A stretch of DNA of 64,000 nucleotides from an uncultured Acinetobacter sp. GTDB taxonomy: Bacteria > Pseudomonadota > Gammaproteobacteria > Pseudomonadales > Moraxellaceae. Shown in pieces: positions 17,356-25,777 of the stretch (positions within the stretch are counted from its first letter, which is position 1; each line of letters begins with the position of its first letter). Where the stretch lies: positions 62,001 to 126,000 of the forward strand of contig CAJYTY010000031.1 of NCBI GenBank assembly GCA_913777945.1, given 5' to 3'. The position numbers and the translations under genes were made by a program. A model generated the notes under the pieces. It was not told where the DNA came from and ran no database searches. It worked only from the letters and a program-made list of their open reading frames with translations.

Positions 17356-19458
17356 ATGAGCAACTTAGTAACACCGCCAAGCCCAGTCATCCCAGATATC
17401 AATGGAATCCCGCTAGATGCGGGTTTTGTTTTTTTTGGGGTGGCAAACCAAGATCCCGTAAACAATCCAATTACAGTGTATTGGGATGCAGCCAAAACCC
17501 AAGTAGCAACACAGCCAATCCGTACAAGAAATGGTTTTTTTGCAAAAGATGGTAAGCCAGCAAACATTTTTGTTGACGCAGATAATTGCTCAGTATTGAT
17601 TCGTAATAAATTTAATACTGAAGTTTTAAAATTATTGAACATGGGGCTTCTTACCCTATCTGCCAGTGTTGCCAATGCTGTAAATGTTGAAAAAAATCGT
17701 GCAATTGCAGCAGAGGAAAATCTACAAATACAAATCTCAACCAGTGCAAACGGTATAAAATATTTTGATACCGAAGCACAATTACTTAGCTTTACGCCTA
17801 CTGAAGCCGATCCGAAACAAGCATACGCTTTTGATACAAAGAAAAATTACTTGTGGGTATTAAAATCAGGTTCGACAACTGAGTATGAATGGAAAGATGA
17901 AGGTTTAAGCACATTAGATTTTGCAAAAAACTATAATTTAAAAAGATCGTCGTTCGATATTTCATTTTCTAGAATTCTTGGAACAAATATCAGTCAAGGA
18001 AATAGCATATTAAGAAGTGAGATTGATGTAGAGAATATAGACTTTATTGATAACTGCTATATAGATAATAACGGCAATCTTATTAGTTTCGAAAATACAA
18101 AAGTTACTGACTTTTTGAATGTTCGAGTTGGCGATTCATTCACAATGACACCGTCTTACACATTTTTAGCAGCAATTTACGATGAAAACTTTAAGTTTAT
18201 ACAAACAATTGAATCAATTGACGGTACTGAATATACTTTTGAAGTTACTAATCAAAATGCAAAATACATTCGATTTAACTTGTCAAAAGTACTTAATACA
18301 AGAGTATATTTCAATACAAAACAGTTAGAAATTCCGACATTCAAAGCAAGCGTTTCGAATATCGCTGATGCTGTTAATGAGCTTGTAAGCCCACAAATAA
18401 ACCCGAATATAATTCAGAATGCGTCATTTAAGGACGGGTATTTTTTGGATACAAATGCAAATGAAGTTGCATTTTCTTCTTATAAATATACTGATGAATT
18501 TATTGAATTAAATGAAATAACTGAATATGTTATCAGCTTTGCATCATTATATATCGGTATTTTTTACGATGAAAATTTTAATATTATCTCATCAATACCC
18601 GCGAGTACTGCCCAAGGCACATCAAATTTTAGATTTATTACGCCAAAATTCACAAAATACTGTAAGTTTAATATCTCAAAATCAGATAGTGTGCAAAGCG
18701 TAAAAAAATACACGATGCAATTGAGCTTGAATCAGAAATCGGAGTGGTCAGGCAAGAAAATTGCTTGGTACGGAACATCCATTCCCGCGGGATACCCACA
18801 TTCAAGTACAGAAGCAGATCGTGATATTTTTTCTCATGCTAATCTTGCTGTACATGATCTTGGAGGGACGATTATAAACAAATGTGTACCTGCTGGCGGT
18901 ATTGGACTGGGTGTTGGATTATCTTTTGCTCGAACTACAGATGCAATTAACTATCAAAATTCGCTTCTAAGTCTTATTGGAACTGAAAGTGAGCCAGATT
19001 TAATTGTTTTCGATTATGGTGTAAATGACTACGATCAACATCCATCTGATATTGATGCTTTTAATCCTGCTGATCCGCTTAATCCGATTATGAGTATTGA
19101 TTCGCGAGACATGAATACATTCATCGGTGCTCATAATAAAATCATTGATGAAATGTTGACATTAAAACCAGATTTAAAATTCTGTTTTATTACTCATTTT
19201 AGTCAAGATAACGCAAACCCAGGCATTGTAAGAAAAAAGGATCATTGGAAAACACTTGTACAATGCCAACAGTCATTAGCCGAATATTGGTCGGCACCTA
19301 TTTTAAATTTGCACGAAAAAACTGGATATAGAAATCGGAACAACTTTGATTCTATCACTCCCTATATGCCCGATCATATACACCCTGCATCAGGTGATGG
19401 TCGATCAGTAGAGCAGTTAAGAAATATCATGCGAAGTTTTTTAATTTCAATAGCCTAA
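17356..19458 (+). CDS. Tailspike with P22 head-binding domain and SGNH esterase
   Basis: Residues 1-100 form a second P22-type head-binding domain (TPPSPVIPDINGIPLDAGFV). A beta-rich middle (100-460) leads to a C-terminal SGNH/GDSL-type hydrolase: block I GTSIPAG with candidate nucleophile Ser475, block III GVND with Asn557, and DHIH with Asp673/His676. Such domains deacetylate or de-esterify capsule or O-antigen. The middle part is AT-rich and probably exchanged between phages. The substrate cannot be told from the sequence. Confidence 0.85.
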   Translation: MSNLVTPPSPVIPDINGIPLDAGFVFFGVANQDPVNNPITVYWDAAKTQVATQPIRTRNGFFAKDGKPANIFVDADNCSVLIRNKFNTEVLKLLNMGLLTLSASVANAVNVEKNRAIAAEENLQIQISTSANGIKYFDTEAQLLSFTPTEADPKQAYAFDTKKNYLWVLKSGSTTEYEWKDEGLSTLDFAKNYNLKRSSFDISFSRILGTNISQGNSILRSEIDVENIDFIDNCYIDNNGNLISFENTKVTDFLNVRVGDSFTMTPSYTFLAAIYDENFKFIQTIESIDGTEYTFEVTNQNAKYIRFNLSKVLNTRVYFNTKQLEIPTFKASVSNIADAVNELVSPQINPNIIQNASFKDGYFLDTNANEVAFSSYKYTDEFIELNEITEYVISFASLYIGIFYDENFNIISSIPASTAQGTSNFRFITPKFTKYCKFNISKSDSVQSVKKYTMQLSLNQKSEWSGKKIAWYGTSIPAGYPHSSTEADRDIFSHANLAVHDLGGTIINKCVPAGGIGLGVGLSFARTTDAINYQNSLLSLIGTESEPDLIVFDYGVNDYDQHPSDIDAFNPADPLNPIMSIDSRDMNTFIGAHNKIIDEMLTLKPDLKFCFITHFSQDNANPGIVRKKDHWKTLVQCQQSLAEYWSAPILNLHEKTGYRNRNNFDSITPYMPDHIHPASGDGRSVEQLRNIMRSFLISIA

Positions 19459-19462
19459 ATAA

Positions 19463-19487
19463 GAGCCCTAATTCGGGGCTTTTTTAT
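19463..19487 (+). terminator. Rho-independent terminator after tailspike gene
   Basis: AGCCC (19464-19468) and GGGCT (19476-19480) form a stem with a short AU-rich loop, followed by TTTTTT. Confidence 0.75.
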
Positions 19488-19511
19488 TGCCAAAAAATAA
19501 AAGGGGGCGTT

Positions 19512-19748
19512 ATGCCAGAACCAACAGCATCAAGTAGTGCAGGCTTTGGGCTTGCAACAAATTTAGCGGGTGGGAGTGTCGCGGTTTTGGGGGGATTTAC
19601 TACAACTGAGTGGATGGCGATTGTTGGTGGTCTTTGTGCAGTTATTGGCTTGCTGATTCAAGCTTGGTCAACGATTCGTAAAGATCAACGTGATCAGCAG
19701 CTACATAACAAGAAAATGAAAAATAAAGGGTGCTGTGATGACGAATAA
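19512..19748 (+). CDS. Holin
   Basis: The 78-residue protein has two hydrophobic segments (about residues 12-30 and 34-50, AIVGGLCAVIGLLIQAW) and a highly charged C-terminus (RKDQRDQQLHNKKMKNKG), the layout of class II holins. It precedes and slightly overlaps the endolysin gene. It should permeabilise the inner membrane at the time of lysis. Confidence 0.8.
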   Translation: MPEPTASSSAGFGLATNLAGGSVAVLGGFTTTEWMAIVGGLCAVIGLLIQAWSTIRKDQRDQQLHNKKMKNKGCCDDE

Positions 19749-20286
19749 AACAAAGTATTTTGTCATTGGATCTATAGTAGCCGCCAGTTTAAGCGGTTTT
19801 TTTATATCTGATGTAAGTGAAGAGCAGGTAAGTGCTACGGCACAAAAGGAAGGCTTTACACCCAAACCTACTATTCCAGTTAAAGGGGATGTGCCAACTA
19901 TTGGAAACGGCACCACAGTTTACTGTAACGGAAAAAAAGTAACGTTGAATGATCCGGCTATTTCAAAAGAAAAGGCTCTCCAAGAACTTAAATGCCATAT
20001 TTCTAAGAACGCACCGGCATTTAATGCAACTTTGAAAAATGTGAAAGTCTCTCAAGTCGAATACGATTTATATAACGACTTTGTATATCAATACGGCATT
20101 AATGCGTGGAAAGGCTCATCAATGCTTCGTAATCTCAAGGCGGGACAGTATGTGGCTGCATGCAAGTCATTGCTTAAATGGAAATACGTTGCAAAGCGTG
20201 ATTGCTCAATACGTTCTAACGGCTGCTATGGCGTCTGGACACGGCAAGTTGATCGATACAATAAGTGCATGGGGGCCAATTCATAA
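19738..20286 (+). CDS. SAR-type endolysin (lysozyme, GH24)
   Basis: The 182-residue enzyme starts with a weakly hydrophobic signal-anchor-release segment (YFVIGSIVAASLSGFFI) and then shows the GH24 catalytic pattern: Glu in KEGF, Asp in GDVPTIGNG and a following Thr. P21 and P1 lysozymes have the same design and are activated when released from the membrane. ATG 19738 overlaps the holin gene; ATG 19735 would add one Met. Confidence 0.87.
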   Translation: MTNKTKYFVIGSIVAASLSGFFISDVSEEQVSATAQKEGFTPKPTIPVKGDVPTIGNGTTVYCNGKKVTLNDPAISKEKALQELKCHISKNAPAFNATLKNVKVSQVEYDLYNDFVYQYGINAWKGSSMLRNLKAGQYVAACKSLLKWKYVAKRDCSIRSNGCYGVWTRQVDRYNKCMGANS

Positions 20287-20684
20287 TGCAGTTATACATT
20301 ATTTTAAAATACTGGCGAGCAATCATTATTGGGCTGCTCGCTTTTTTATTGCTTATCACGCTGATGCTACTAAACGTCAAAACTGGAAAGCTAAAAGATG
20401 CTGAAGTGAAATGTCAGCAACGCATACAAGCAATCGAGCAAGCACAGTACAGAGCATTGAATGAAGCAAATGCTAAAGCAAATCAAGCGAGTGCAGACTA
20501 TGAACAACTCAAATCAGAGCGACAAGCAAAAGTCGAAAGTGTTACACGTACAGTGCAAAAGATCGTTGAGCGTCCTATTTATCTCAATAACTGTTTTGAT
20601 TCTGATGGGCTGTCAGAACTCAACAGCCTTATTAAAGCCGGACATTCAAGCGAATCTAAAACAACCATGCCCGAATCTCAATGA
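20286..20684 (+). CDS. Rz: Inner-membrane spanin Rz
   Basis: The 132-residue protein has one N-terminal membrane helix (AIIIGLLAFLLLITLMLL) followed by a long coiled coil (AEVKCQQRIQAIEQAQYRAL), typical of i-spanins. ATG 20286 overlaps the endolysin stop (TAATG). It acts with the outer-membrane lipoprotein encoded in another frame at 20500-20793 to disrupt the outer membrane. Confidence 0.85.
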   Translation: MQLYIILKYWRAIIIGLLAFLLLITLMLLNVKTGKLKDAEVKCQQRIQAIEQAQYRALNEANAKANQASADYEQLKSERQAKVESVTRTVQKIVERPIYLNNCFDSDGLSELNSLIKAGHSSESKTTMPESQ

Positions 20685-20793
20685 ATTAGAGTCAGGGCAC
20701 GGTAAGGCTGTATTGCTCTGGTCTGTTGATACTGTTGCGAAATACAACGAGTGTAAAGCAAGGCATTGGGCTTTGGTGAAAGCTATTAATTAG
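20500..20793 (+). CDS. Rz1: Outer-membrane spanin lipoprotein Rz1
   Basis: This gene overlaps most of the second half of Rz in the +1 frame, the classical nested Rz/Rz1 arrangement. The product has a signal peptide with lipobox (SITVLILMGC) and a short mature domain. ATG 20500 is preferred because it puts the signal peptide about 25 residues in; an upstream ATG at 20461 is possible. At about 60 mature residues it is longer than lambda Rz1. Confidence 0.82.
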   Translation: MNNSNQSDKQKSKVLHVQCKRSLSVLFISITVLILMGCQNSTALLKPDIQANLKQPCPNLNELESGHGKAVLLWSVDTVAKYNECKARHWALVKAIN

Positions 20794-20795
20794 TG

Positions 20796-21014
20796 CTATT
20801 CCCGCACCACTTCAACATCCTTTATTTTCCGCTTAAACCTATACGTATCTGCTTCGCCGCGGCTAGAAAACCACTTTGCGTCATCTTTATTTTTTAGAAA
20901 ACGATACTGTGTCATGTGCATGGCGTCGATGTCAGAATAGTCTTGATATTCTTCATACGTGACAGTACCCACGTGTAGATATAGATCGCCTTTTTTGATA
21001 TAGAATCTTTGCAC
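20796..21014 (-). CDS. Hypothetical protein at right end of prophage A, 72 aa
   Basis: The 72-residue, charged, mixed alpha/beta protein (MQRFYIKKGDLYLHVGTVTY at its start) is encoded opposite to the lysis genes and ends 2 nt after Rz1. No family is recognised. Isolated antisense genes at prophage right ends are often lysogenic-conversion genes. A possible start-proximal GGTGCAAAG-like region exists but no strong RBS. Confidence 0.55.
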   Translation of the reverse strand: MQRFYIKKGDLYLHVGTVTYEEYQDYSDIDAMHMTQYRFLKNKDDAKWFSSRGEADTYRFKRKIKDVEVVRE

Positions 21015-21100
21015 CCTAAATCTCCCTATCTAGAAAACAAATAAATTAGCATGTTATGCTGTGTCAGGGTTAGAAAGCAGAAAATACAAGATAAAGTGAG

Positions 21101-21121
21101 TGTGTCAATTATTGTGTCAAT
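21101..21121 (+). repeat. Two direct repeats TGTGTCAAT, possible integrase arm sites of prophage A
   Basis: TGTGTCAAT occurs at 21101-21109 and 21113-21121 with a 12-bp period, about 40 bp left of the att core. Phage tyrosine integrases bind short direct arm repeats beside the core, so these are candidates for prophage A. Confidence 0.4.
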
Positions 21122-21160
21122 GAATTGTAAGATATTGATATTTAATAAATGTTCACATCC

Positions 21161-21320
21161 TTGACATCGTAGAGGTCTCCAGTTCGAGTCTGGATATGCC
21201 TACCAAGATAAAACAAGGGTTTACAAGCAATTTCAATGACTTGTAAGCCCTTTTTTTATTGTCTGGCGTTTGTGATTTTGATTAAAATGACAACAAAATT
21301 GCAGAAATAAACAATAAATT
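21161..21320 (+). repeat. att site between the prophages (tRNA-Val(GAC) 3' half)
   Basis: The repeat starts with TTGACAT, the anticodon loop (anticodon GAC), and includes a perfect T-arm (TCCAG-TTCGAGT-CTGGA), the acceptor 3' strand TATGCCT, discriminator A and CCA (to 21205), then the terminator hairpin 21217-21257. It matches 62608-62768 except for one base change and one T-run indel. The 5' half of a tRNA is absent upstream, so this is an att copy and not a functional tRNA. Confidence 0.92.
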
Positions 21321-21340
21321 GCACCAAGATTGCACCAAGA
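21319..21340 (+). repeat. Tandem 11-bp repeats TTGCACCAAGA, candidate integrase arm sites
   Basis: Two perfect copies of TTGCACCAAGA lie at 21319-21329 and 21330-21340, between the att repeat and the integrase start at 21350. They are absent at the right att copy, as expected for phage-side arm sequence at attL. They may also allow integrase to regulate its own gene. Confidence 0.5.
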
Positions 21341-21349
21341 AGAGGATGA

Positions 21350-22375
21350 ATGAAGCTACCAAAACCTGTCAAACGCGGTGATGTTTACCGTATCCAAATT
21401 TTAATCCAGGGCAAACGACTCTCCTGTACGCGTAATACCGCGAAAGAATGTGAACAATGGGCTATTAAGCAATTATTAGAATCCCAGATTGCACAAAAAC
21501 AAGAAGAGGAAGGCACTAAACCTAAAGTGACCTTTAAGGAACTGCTTAATCAGTATTATGAAAATATCGGTTTACTGAATGAATCTAAAAGTTCACGAAG
21601 CTGGATGAAAGGCCAAGTCAGTAAGTTTGATGAAAAATTTGGTTTTCTTGCCTATAAGACAATTTATGAGATCACACCCAAGCAACTCACCAACTGGCGA
21701 AACAAGCGATTGCTTGAAGTGGGGGCCAATACCGTTTTAAAAGAGATCTCTTTTTATAGTGCTGTTTTTACCTATGCGCAGAAAGAGTTATTTTTGCTTG
21801 AAGATAACCCGTGGATGCTGATCACTAAACCCAAAAAGCCTAAGCCACGAGCCAGACGTATTCATTCGTCTGAAATTGATCTGATGCTAAAGGTTCTGGA
21901 TTATGAAAGAGGCGATGAGCCGGTTTTGCCACAGCATTATGTTGCTTGGGGGTTCTTGTTTGCACTGGAGACGGCTTTGCGTAGAGGTGAGCTGCTGTCT
22001 TTGCAAATGAAGGATATTTACGAAGGCCATCTTCATTTAACCAAAACAAAAAATGGCGATACCCGTAATGTGCCGTTATCTGAGGAAGCCAAAGCACTAT
22101 TGAGCCTGATTAAGCACAATGGCAAGAAGTTGATCCCGCAGTCTGAAAATGCGTTTCGCTTGATGTGGGAAAAACGCAAAGGCGCGATTGGCTTAAATGG
22201 ATTGCACTTTCACGATACCCGGCATGAAGCGATTACACGCATGGTAAGGGTGAAGAAACTGTCGGTTGAAGTACTTGCCAAAATCACGGGCCATAAAAAA
22301 ATTGAAATTTTGGTGAATACTTACTACAACCCAAATGCCGAAGATTTAGTGGAAGCATTTAATCAGGTGGCCTAA
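21350..22375 (+). CDS. int: Site-specific tyrosine recombinase (phage integrase)
   Basis: The 341-residue protein has an arm-binding N-terminus, a core-binding SAM-like region (about 60-165) and a catalytic domain with the expected residues: Arg211 in ALRRGE, Lys in LTKTKNG, His288/Arg291 in HFHDTRHE, His315 in ITGHKK and the nucleophile Tyr325 or Tyr326 in NTYYNP. It starts just inside the left att repeat, so it should recombine the tRNA-Val anticodon-loop region. GAGGATGA gives the RBS. Confidence 0.95.
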   Translation: MKLPKPVKRGDVYRIQILIQGKRLSCTRNTAKECEQWAIKQLLESQIAQKQEEEGTKPKVTFKELLNQYYENIGLLNESKSSRSWMKGQVSKFDEKFGFLAYKTIYEITPKQLTNWRNKRLLEVGANTVLKEISFYSAVFTYAQKELFLLEDNPWMLITKPKKPKPRARRIHSSEIDLMLKVLDYERGDEPVLPQHYVAWGFLFALETALRRGELLSLQMKDIYEGHLHLTKTKNGDTRNVPLSEEAKALLSLIKHNGKKLIPQSENAFRLMWEKRKGAIGLNGLHFHDTRHEAITRMVRVKKLSVEVLAKITGHKKIEILVNTYYNPNAEDLVEAFNQVA

Positions 22376-22381
22376 AAATAA

Positions 22382-22407
22382 ACCCGCTCAAGGGCGGGTG
22401 TTTTTTT
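22382..22407. terminator. Terminator between convergent int and small HTH gene
   Basis: CCCGC (22383-22387) pairs with GCGGG (22394-22398) in a stem with a short loop and is followed by a seven-T run on the + strand. It ends integrase transcription. Confidence 0.8.
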
Positions 22408-22687
22408 ACAGTTCGCGGTATCGGCCGCGAGTTCTTTTCTTGGTTTTTAGCAGTTCATCGGCCAGATCTGGATCGTACAGATGCTTGCCACTGGTACCTT
22501 GATTGATGGCACTTAATTTTTCTCGTACCGTGGTGGCAGATAGCCCATACCTCTGTGCCAGTTCAGACGCTGAAACCAGTTTCTTTTTTCCCAGGTTTAA
22601 CGCTGTGACTTTACCGCCAAACAGCGTCTGGCCCAGAAGGATCTCGGGTGGTCGATCTGCTTCTAGCGTAATCACATACTCGGCCAT
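22406..22687 (-). CDS. Small HTH-containing DNA-binding protein
   Basis: The 93-residue protein contains a clear helix-turn-helix (VSASELAQRYGLSATTVREK, about residues 38-57) and a basic C-terminus (KTKKRTRGRYREL). It starts directly after the primase-helicase stop (TAA ATG), with a GGAGG ribosome binding site inside that gene, so it is in one operon with replication. It could be an excisionase/Cox-like directionality factor or a replication regulator; the sequence does not decide. Confidence 0.65.
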   Translation of the reverse strand: MAEYVITLEADRPPEILLGQTLFGGKVTALNLGKKKLVSASELAQRYGLSATTVREKLSAINQGTSGKHLYDPDLADELLKTKKRTRGRYREL

Positions 22688-25402
22688 TTAGATTCCTCCT
22701 GAAAAGGCTGGATTATTAAAAATCCAGCAGCGCACGGTGTGCTCACGCATTTCCCGATTTTCCAGTGCATTTTTTACTTCATCGGCTGGATAGCGGTGAC
22801 TTTTTACGACGCGGCTTTTATCGATAAACTTGTAGCGCCGGCTATTGGTGAGCAGATTTTTCATTTCCTTGATGTCTGGTAGCTGCTGATAGTTTTTGGC
22901 AGCAATTTTGTAGACTTCATTCAAATTAATCGCGATCTGATGCCCATGTGGTTCGTAATGATTGATGGTAAATTCACTGCTACGGCTGGCATTTAAGTAC
23001 TCATAGACATCCCAGAATTGTTCTACCAATGGATGATCACCATTAAGCTGATCGACACGTTCTCTGGCCATATCTAGCAGCATATCTTTGGCGGTGCAAA
23101 CTTCTTCTAGGTCAATCACATCGTGCAAGATATGCTTGGCCAATGCATCGATTAATGCCGATACCTGTGCATGGCACAGCGCAATACGGGTATGGGTAAT
23201 ACCGTTGTTGTGAAAGTCCTTTTCGGCTTGTTCTAGCTTGGCAGCATAGCTGGCCAGAAAGCTTTCTTCATGGCGCAGGCAGTGGGTAATGTAGGTACAG
23301 GCGTCTTGAATGTCCATGCGGTCGAGTTCATCTACAATTTTTTTCGTTTCTAAAGACTGGCCTTTTCTGTCGAAATAGAGGTGCAGTGTACGGGTTAAAA
23401 TCGCTTCTGATGCCTGTATCTGTGTGTTTTGCGAAATCATGATGGCGCCACGAAAAGGCGGTTCATAGGTTTCGTTTCCTGCTGTTTTTAAGCCTTTGGA
23501 GCGAATCGCCCGGCCGTTGTAGGCATCTTTAAGCTCGTCCCATGAAAACTTGGCTTTCCCGACGGCATTGCCGTTTTGGTCGTTCCGGTCGCCTTCGATG
23601 AGTACCACAGGTAAGTTCGAGATCTGGGCGAAGTTACGATAGATCGCAACGTTGGTGGATTTGTTGGCATCGAAACCTTCATAGTCTTGTCTGCCTGAGA
23701 GCTTCCACATAAATTCGATCAAGCGGGATTTACCTGCACCGGCTTCACCTACAATTTCGATAAATGGAAACGAGCTGTGCATGTTACGGATTTGCTCTGC
23801 AAAGTAAGCGCCTGTCCACCATGCCAGGGCAATCAATCCTTTTGCGCCACGTACACGGTAGAAGTCTTTCCACCATGTCGGCTTAAAGGTTTTCTTGGGG
23901 TTAAGCTGGATGTTAGGGCTATTGGCCAGTGTTTTTAACTCGATACGCCCAACTTTGTAAAAATCATGATCATTGATTTCAATAACTTGGCCTTTATAAA
24001 CTGCATGCTGATTAAAAATATATGCCTGATAATCCTTGGTATAGCCAATATAGTCGATGGTTTTGACTTCTCGTAAGCGCTCGGTCTGGTTTTTCATAAA
24101 GGTTAAAAGTTGATGGTCGTTTCCTGTCCACCATGCACCCACCTGCACGGAAAGTAGACGAGGGGCAAACTTACCACGTGCTGAAATTTGCTCTGCAGTA
24201 AAGGTGGCTTTGGCTTCACTCTCCGGATTTAGAATCTGGAAGTAATACCAAGATTCGTCTGTGATATCGTTTCGCTGAAAATACAGTGGATTAAGCTGAC
24301 GATTGCATATTTCACTTACGGCCGCACACTGCTGTAAAGCCAGCTCGCGCTTTTGGTTGTCGAGCAGGAGATCTCGCTCCGGATCTGTCTCGATGCGTTC
24401 TAGCTCTTTGGTGTATTTGTCCATATCCAGATTGAACCAGTACAAGCGGAAGTTATGGTTAAACCAAAAGGTTTTTCTTCGGGCATCTTTAAAGTTATAA
24501 ATGAGCAGGCCTGCTTGCTCCGGTGTTTCGGCAATGTGGAGCTCGCCATAGTGTTTGTACTGGTCGCGGTACTCTGAGTGCAGCAGATCGCGCTGGAAAA
24601 GATCGTTCCAGTCTAACTGGCCAGTAGGTAATGCTGCGGTTGAATCCCACTTTTCCTGTAAAGCACGTAAGTGAAATTTCTTAATGGCCTTTTTGCCGGC
24701 TTTGTCGTTATCGAAAGCCCATCGCAGGCGCGGGCGTGACTTTTTAAGCTGAATGCAGCGCTCTGAAATTTGAGCGAGGATCTGGCTTGGAAAGTTTGAG
24801 GTGGACATGGTGGCAATGCTGGGCTGTTTGCTAAAGCTAAGGGCGATGCAGTTAAAAATTCCCTCTGTCATCCAGATGGATTGTGCATTACACAGTGTGT
24901 CGAGGTCTTCAAGTGTCCAGCACAGGCCTTCGTATTTGCCTATAAAGTTGGCCTTTTGGCGGCCAAAACGCTCAGGCCGGTCGATAAATCGCTCCCAATA
25001 CACACCTTCGGCTATTTTAAAGCGGATGGTGGCCGTGACTTCATTGGGATACTTGAGATCGTTCCGGAATAGCTCTTGGGTGTATGTACCTTTGAGCATC
25101 TCCGGATTAAAACCACGTGCGTGAATGAGGTAAGCGTCTGCAGCCGCATTGGGCTGTTCTTTGGTGCGTGGGAAGTCCTTTGACCAGTCTTTGAATAGAT
25201 CTTCACAGATTTCTTTTACATGCTCTTCGTAGCCACACTTGTTTAGGCGGGCACATTTGACCACACGCGGATTGATGGCGTGAGTATAGAGTTCTTTTTT
25301 GCCGCAGTTCGGGCATATCCCCTGACGATACCAGTCACCCACGCGCTTAAAGCTAAAGAGCTGGTTGAGTTTTTCGTCTATGCGAACTTTGATGTTTGAC
25401 AT
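22688..25402 (-). CDS. Phage replication primase-helicase
   Basis: The 904-residue protein has an N-terminal zinc ribbon (Cys30, Cys33, Cys50, Cys56), a Toprim domain (Glu180 in MTEGIFN; Asp231 and Asp233 in AFDNDKAGKK) and a helicase with Walker A GEAGAGKS near residue 555 and Walker B-like VVLIEGDRN about 50 residues later. The plan resembles P4 alpha: primase plus helicase plus C-terminal origin-binding part. The last 100 residues resemble the C-termini of the two Rha proteins of this prophage. It replaces the gpA initiator expected in a P2-like phage. Confidence 0.87.
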   Translation of the reverse strand: MSNIKVRIDEKLNQLFSFKRVGDWYRQGICPNCGKKELYTHAINPRVVKCARLNKCGYEEHVKEICEDLFKDWSKDFPRTKEQPNAAADAYLIHARGFNPEMLKGTYTQELFRNDLKYPNEVTATIRFKIAEGVYWERFIDRPERFGRQKANFIGKYEGLCWTLEDLDTLCNAQSIWMTEGIFNCIALSFSKQPSIATMSTSNFPSQILAQISERCIQLKKSRPRLRWAFDNDKAGKKAIKKFHLRALQEKWDSTAALPTGQLDWNDLFQRDLLHSEYRDQYKHYGELHIAETPEQAGLLIYNFKDARRKTFWFNHNFRLYWFNLDMDKYTKELERIETDPERDLLLDNQKRELALQQCAAVSEICNRQLNPLYFQRNDITDESWYYFQILNPESEAKATFTAEQISARGKFAPRLLSVQVGAWWTGNDHQLLTFMKNQTERLREVKTIDYIGYTKDYQAYIFNQHAVYKGQVIEINDHDFYKVGRIELKTLANSPNIQLNPKKTFKPTWWKDFYRVRGAKGLIALAWWTGAYFAEQIRNMHSSFPFIEIVGEAGAGKSRLIEFMWKLSGRQDYEGFDANKSTNVAIYRNFAQISNLPVVLIEGDRNDQNGNAVGKAKFSWDELKDAYNGRAIRSKGLKTAGNETYEPPFRGAIMISQNTQIQASEAILTRTLHLYFDRKGQSLETKKIVDELDRMDIQDACTYITHCLRHEESFLASYAAKLEQAEKDFHNNGITHTRIALCHAQVSALIDALAKHILHDVIDLEEVCTAKDMLLDMARERVDQLNGDHPLVEQFWDVYEYLNASRSSEFTINHYEPHGHQIAINLNEVYKIAAKNYQQLPDIKEMKNLLTNSRRYKFIDKSRVVKSHRYPADEVKNALENREMREHTVRCWIFNNPAFSGGI

Positions 25403-25493
25403 TAAGATCCACTTTTAAATTTATATAACTGTATGAGTTTGTGTATTTTTTTACACTTTTGTAGCAGCTAGATGTTTGCCGAACTGAGTGCGT

Positions 25494-25685
25494 TTACAAT
25501 TCGGCAGGGTCGGAAGACTCTTGCATTTCAGGATGGTGCTGAAGAATAAAATCACGGATATAAACGGCAGGTTGGGTTTCGTTTTCATAAGCGATTTTTT
25601 TAAGCATTTTGAGTTGGTGCTTGGTCCAGCGCACGGCTGTTAGCTCGGTGTGCTTTGGTTTTGTTTGCTCATTTGTTGTAGTCAT
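25494..25685 (-). CDS. Small ribbon-helix-helix-like protein, 63 aa
   Basis: The central part (TAVRWTKHQLKMLKKIAYEN, then QPAVYIRDFIL) fits a ribbon-helix-helix fold of small phage regulators: one beta strand followed by two helices. It is the first gene leftward from the operator region and lies 91 bp before the primase gene, so it may autoregulate or control replication. The fold assignment is by pattern only. Confidence 0.55.
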   Translation of the reverse strand: MTTTNEQTKPKHTELTAVRWTKHQLKMLKKIAYENETQPAVYIRDFILQHHPEMQESSDPAEL

Positions 25686-25703
25686 GCGAAAATCACCATT
25701 AAT

Positions 25704-25739
25704 GGTACTTAGTAACTTGGTAACTGCTAATTTAGTACC
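25704..25739. promoter_or_regulatory. Operator region between repressor and replication operon
   Basis: GGTACT (25704-25709) and AGTACC (25734-25739) are inverted, with GTAACT direct repeats between them. GGTACTTAGTAACT is a shortened form of the motif found at 28752, 32566, 58598 and 60457. The position between the divergent 25494-25685 and 25778-26119 genes is that of a phage immunity operator. Confidence 0.6.
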
Positions 25740-25777
25740 TTTTATAGTGATTTACAAGTGCTTTTATAGAGAAAAGT

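Larger units (their letters stand above)
1..21160 (+). mobile_element. Prophage A: right part of a P22-like podovirus prophage
   Basis: The block contains, in P22-like order, terminase small and large subunits, portal, scaffold, coat, gp4- and gp10-type head-closure proteins, a gp14-like protein, three ejection proteins, head-binding-domain tailspikes and a lysis cassette. It ends at the tRNA-Val 3' fragment starting at 21161. The left end, with integrase, replication and immunity genes, lies outside the window. The right boundary is inferred from the att repeat. Confidence 0.9.
21015..21349. other. Junction region of the two prophages: attR(A)/attL(B)
   Basis: No gene is seen here. The stretch holds two TGTGTCAAT direct repeats (21101-21109, 21113-21121), the tRNA-Val 3' fragment and its terminator (21161-21257), the remainder of the 160-bp att repeat to 21320, and tandem TTGCACCAAGA repeats (21319-21340) before the integrase gene. 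Confidence 0.8.

Noticed and set aside
21161..21205. Functional tRNA-Val gene at the prophage junction
   Set aside because: Only the 3' half from the anticodon loop is present; upstream bases do not form the anticodon 5' stem, D-arm or acceptor 5' strand. The same holds at 62608-62652.
25704..25739. SOS/LexA-type box as control of the immunity region
   Set aside because: The repeats do not resemble a LexA or UmuDAb site, and the repressor lacks a self-cleaving peptidase domain.
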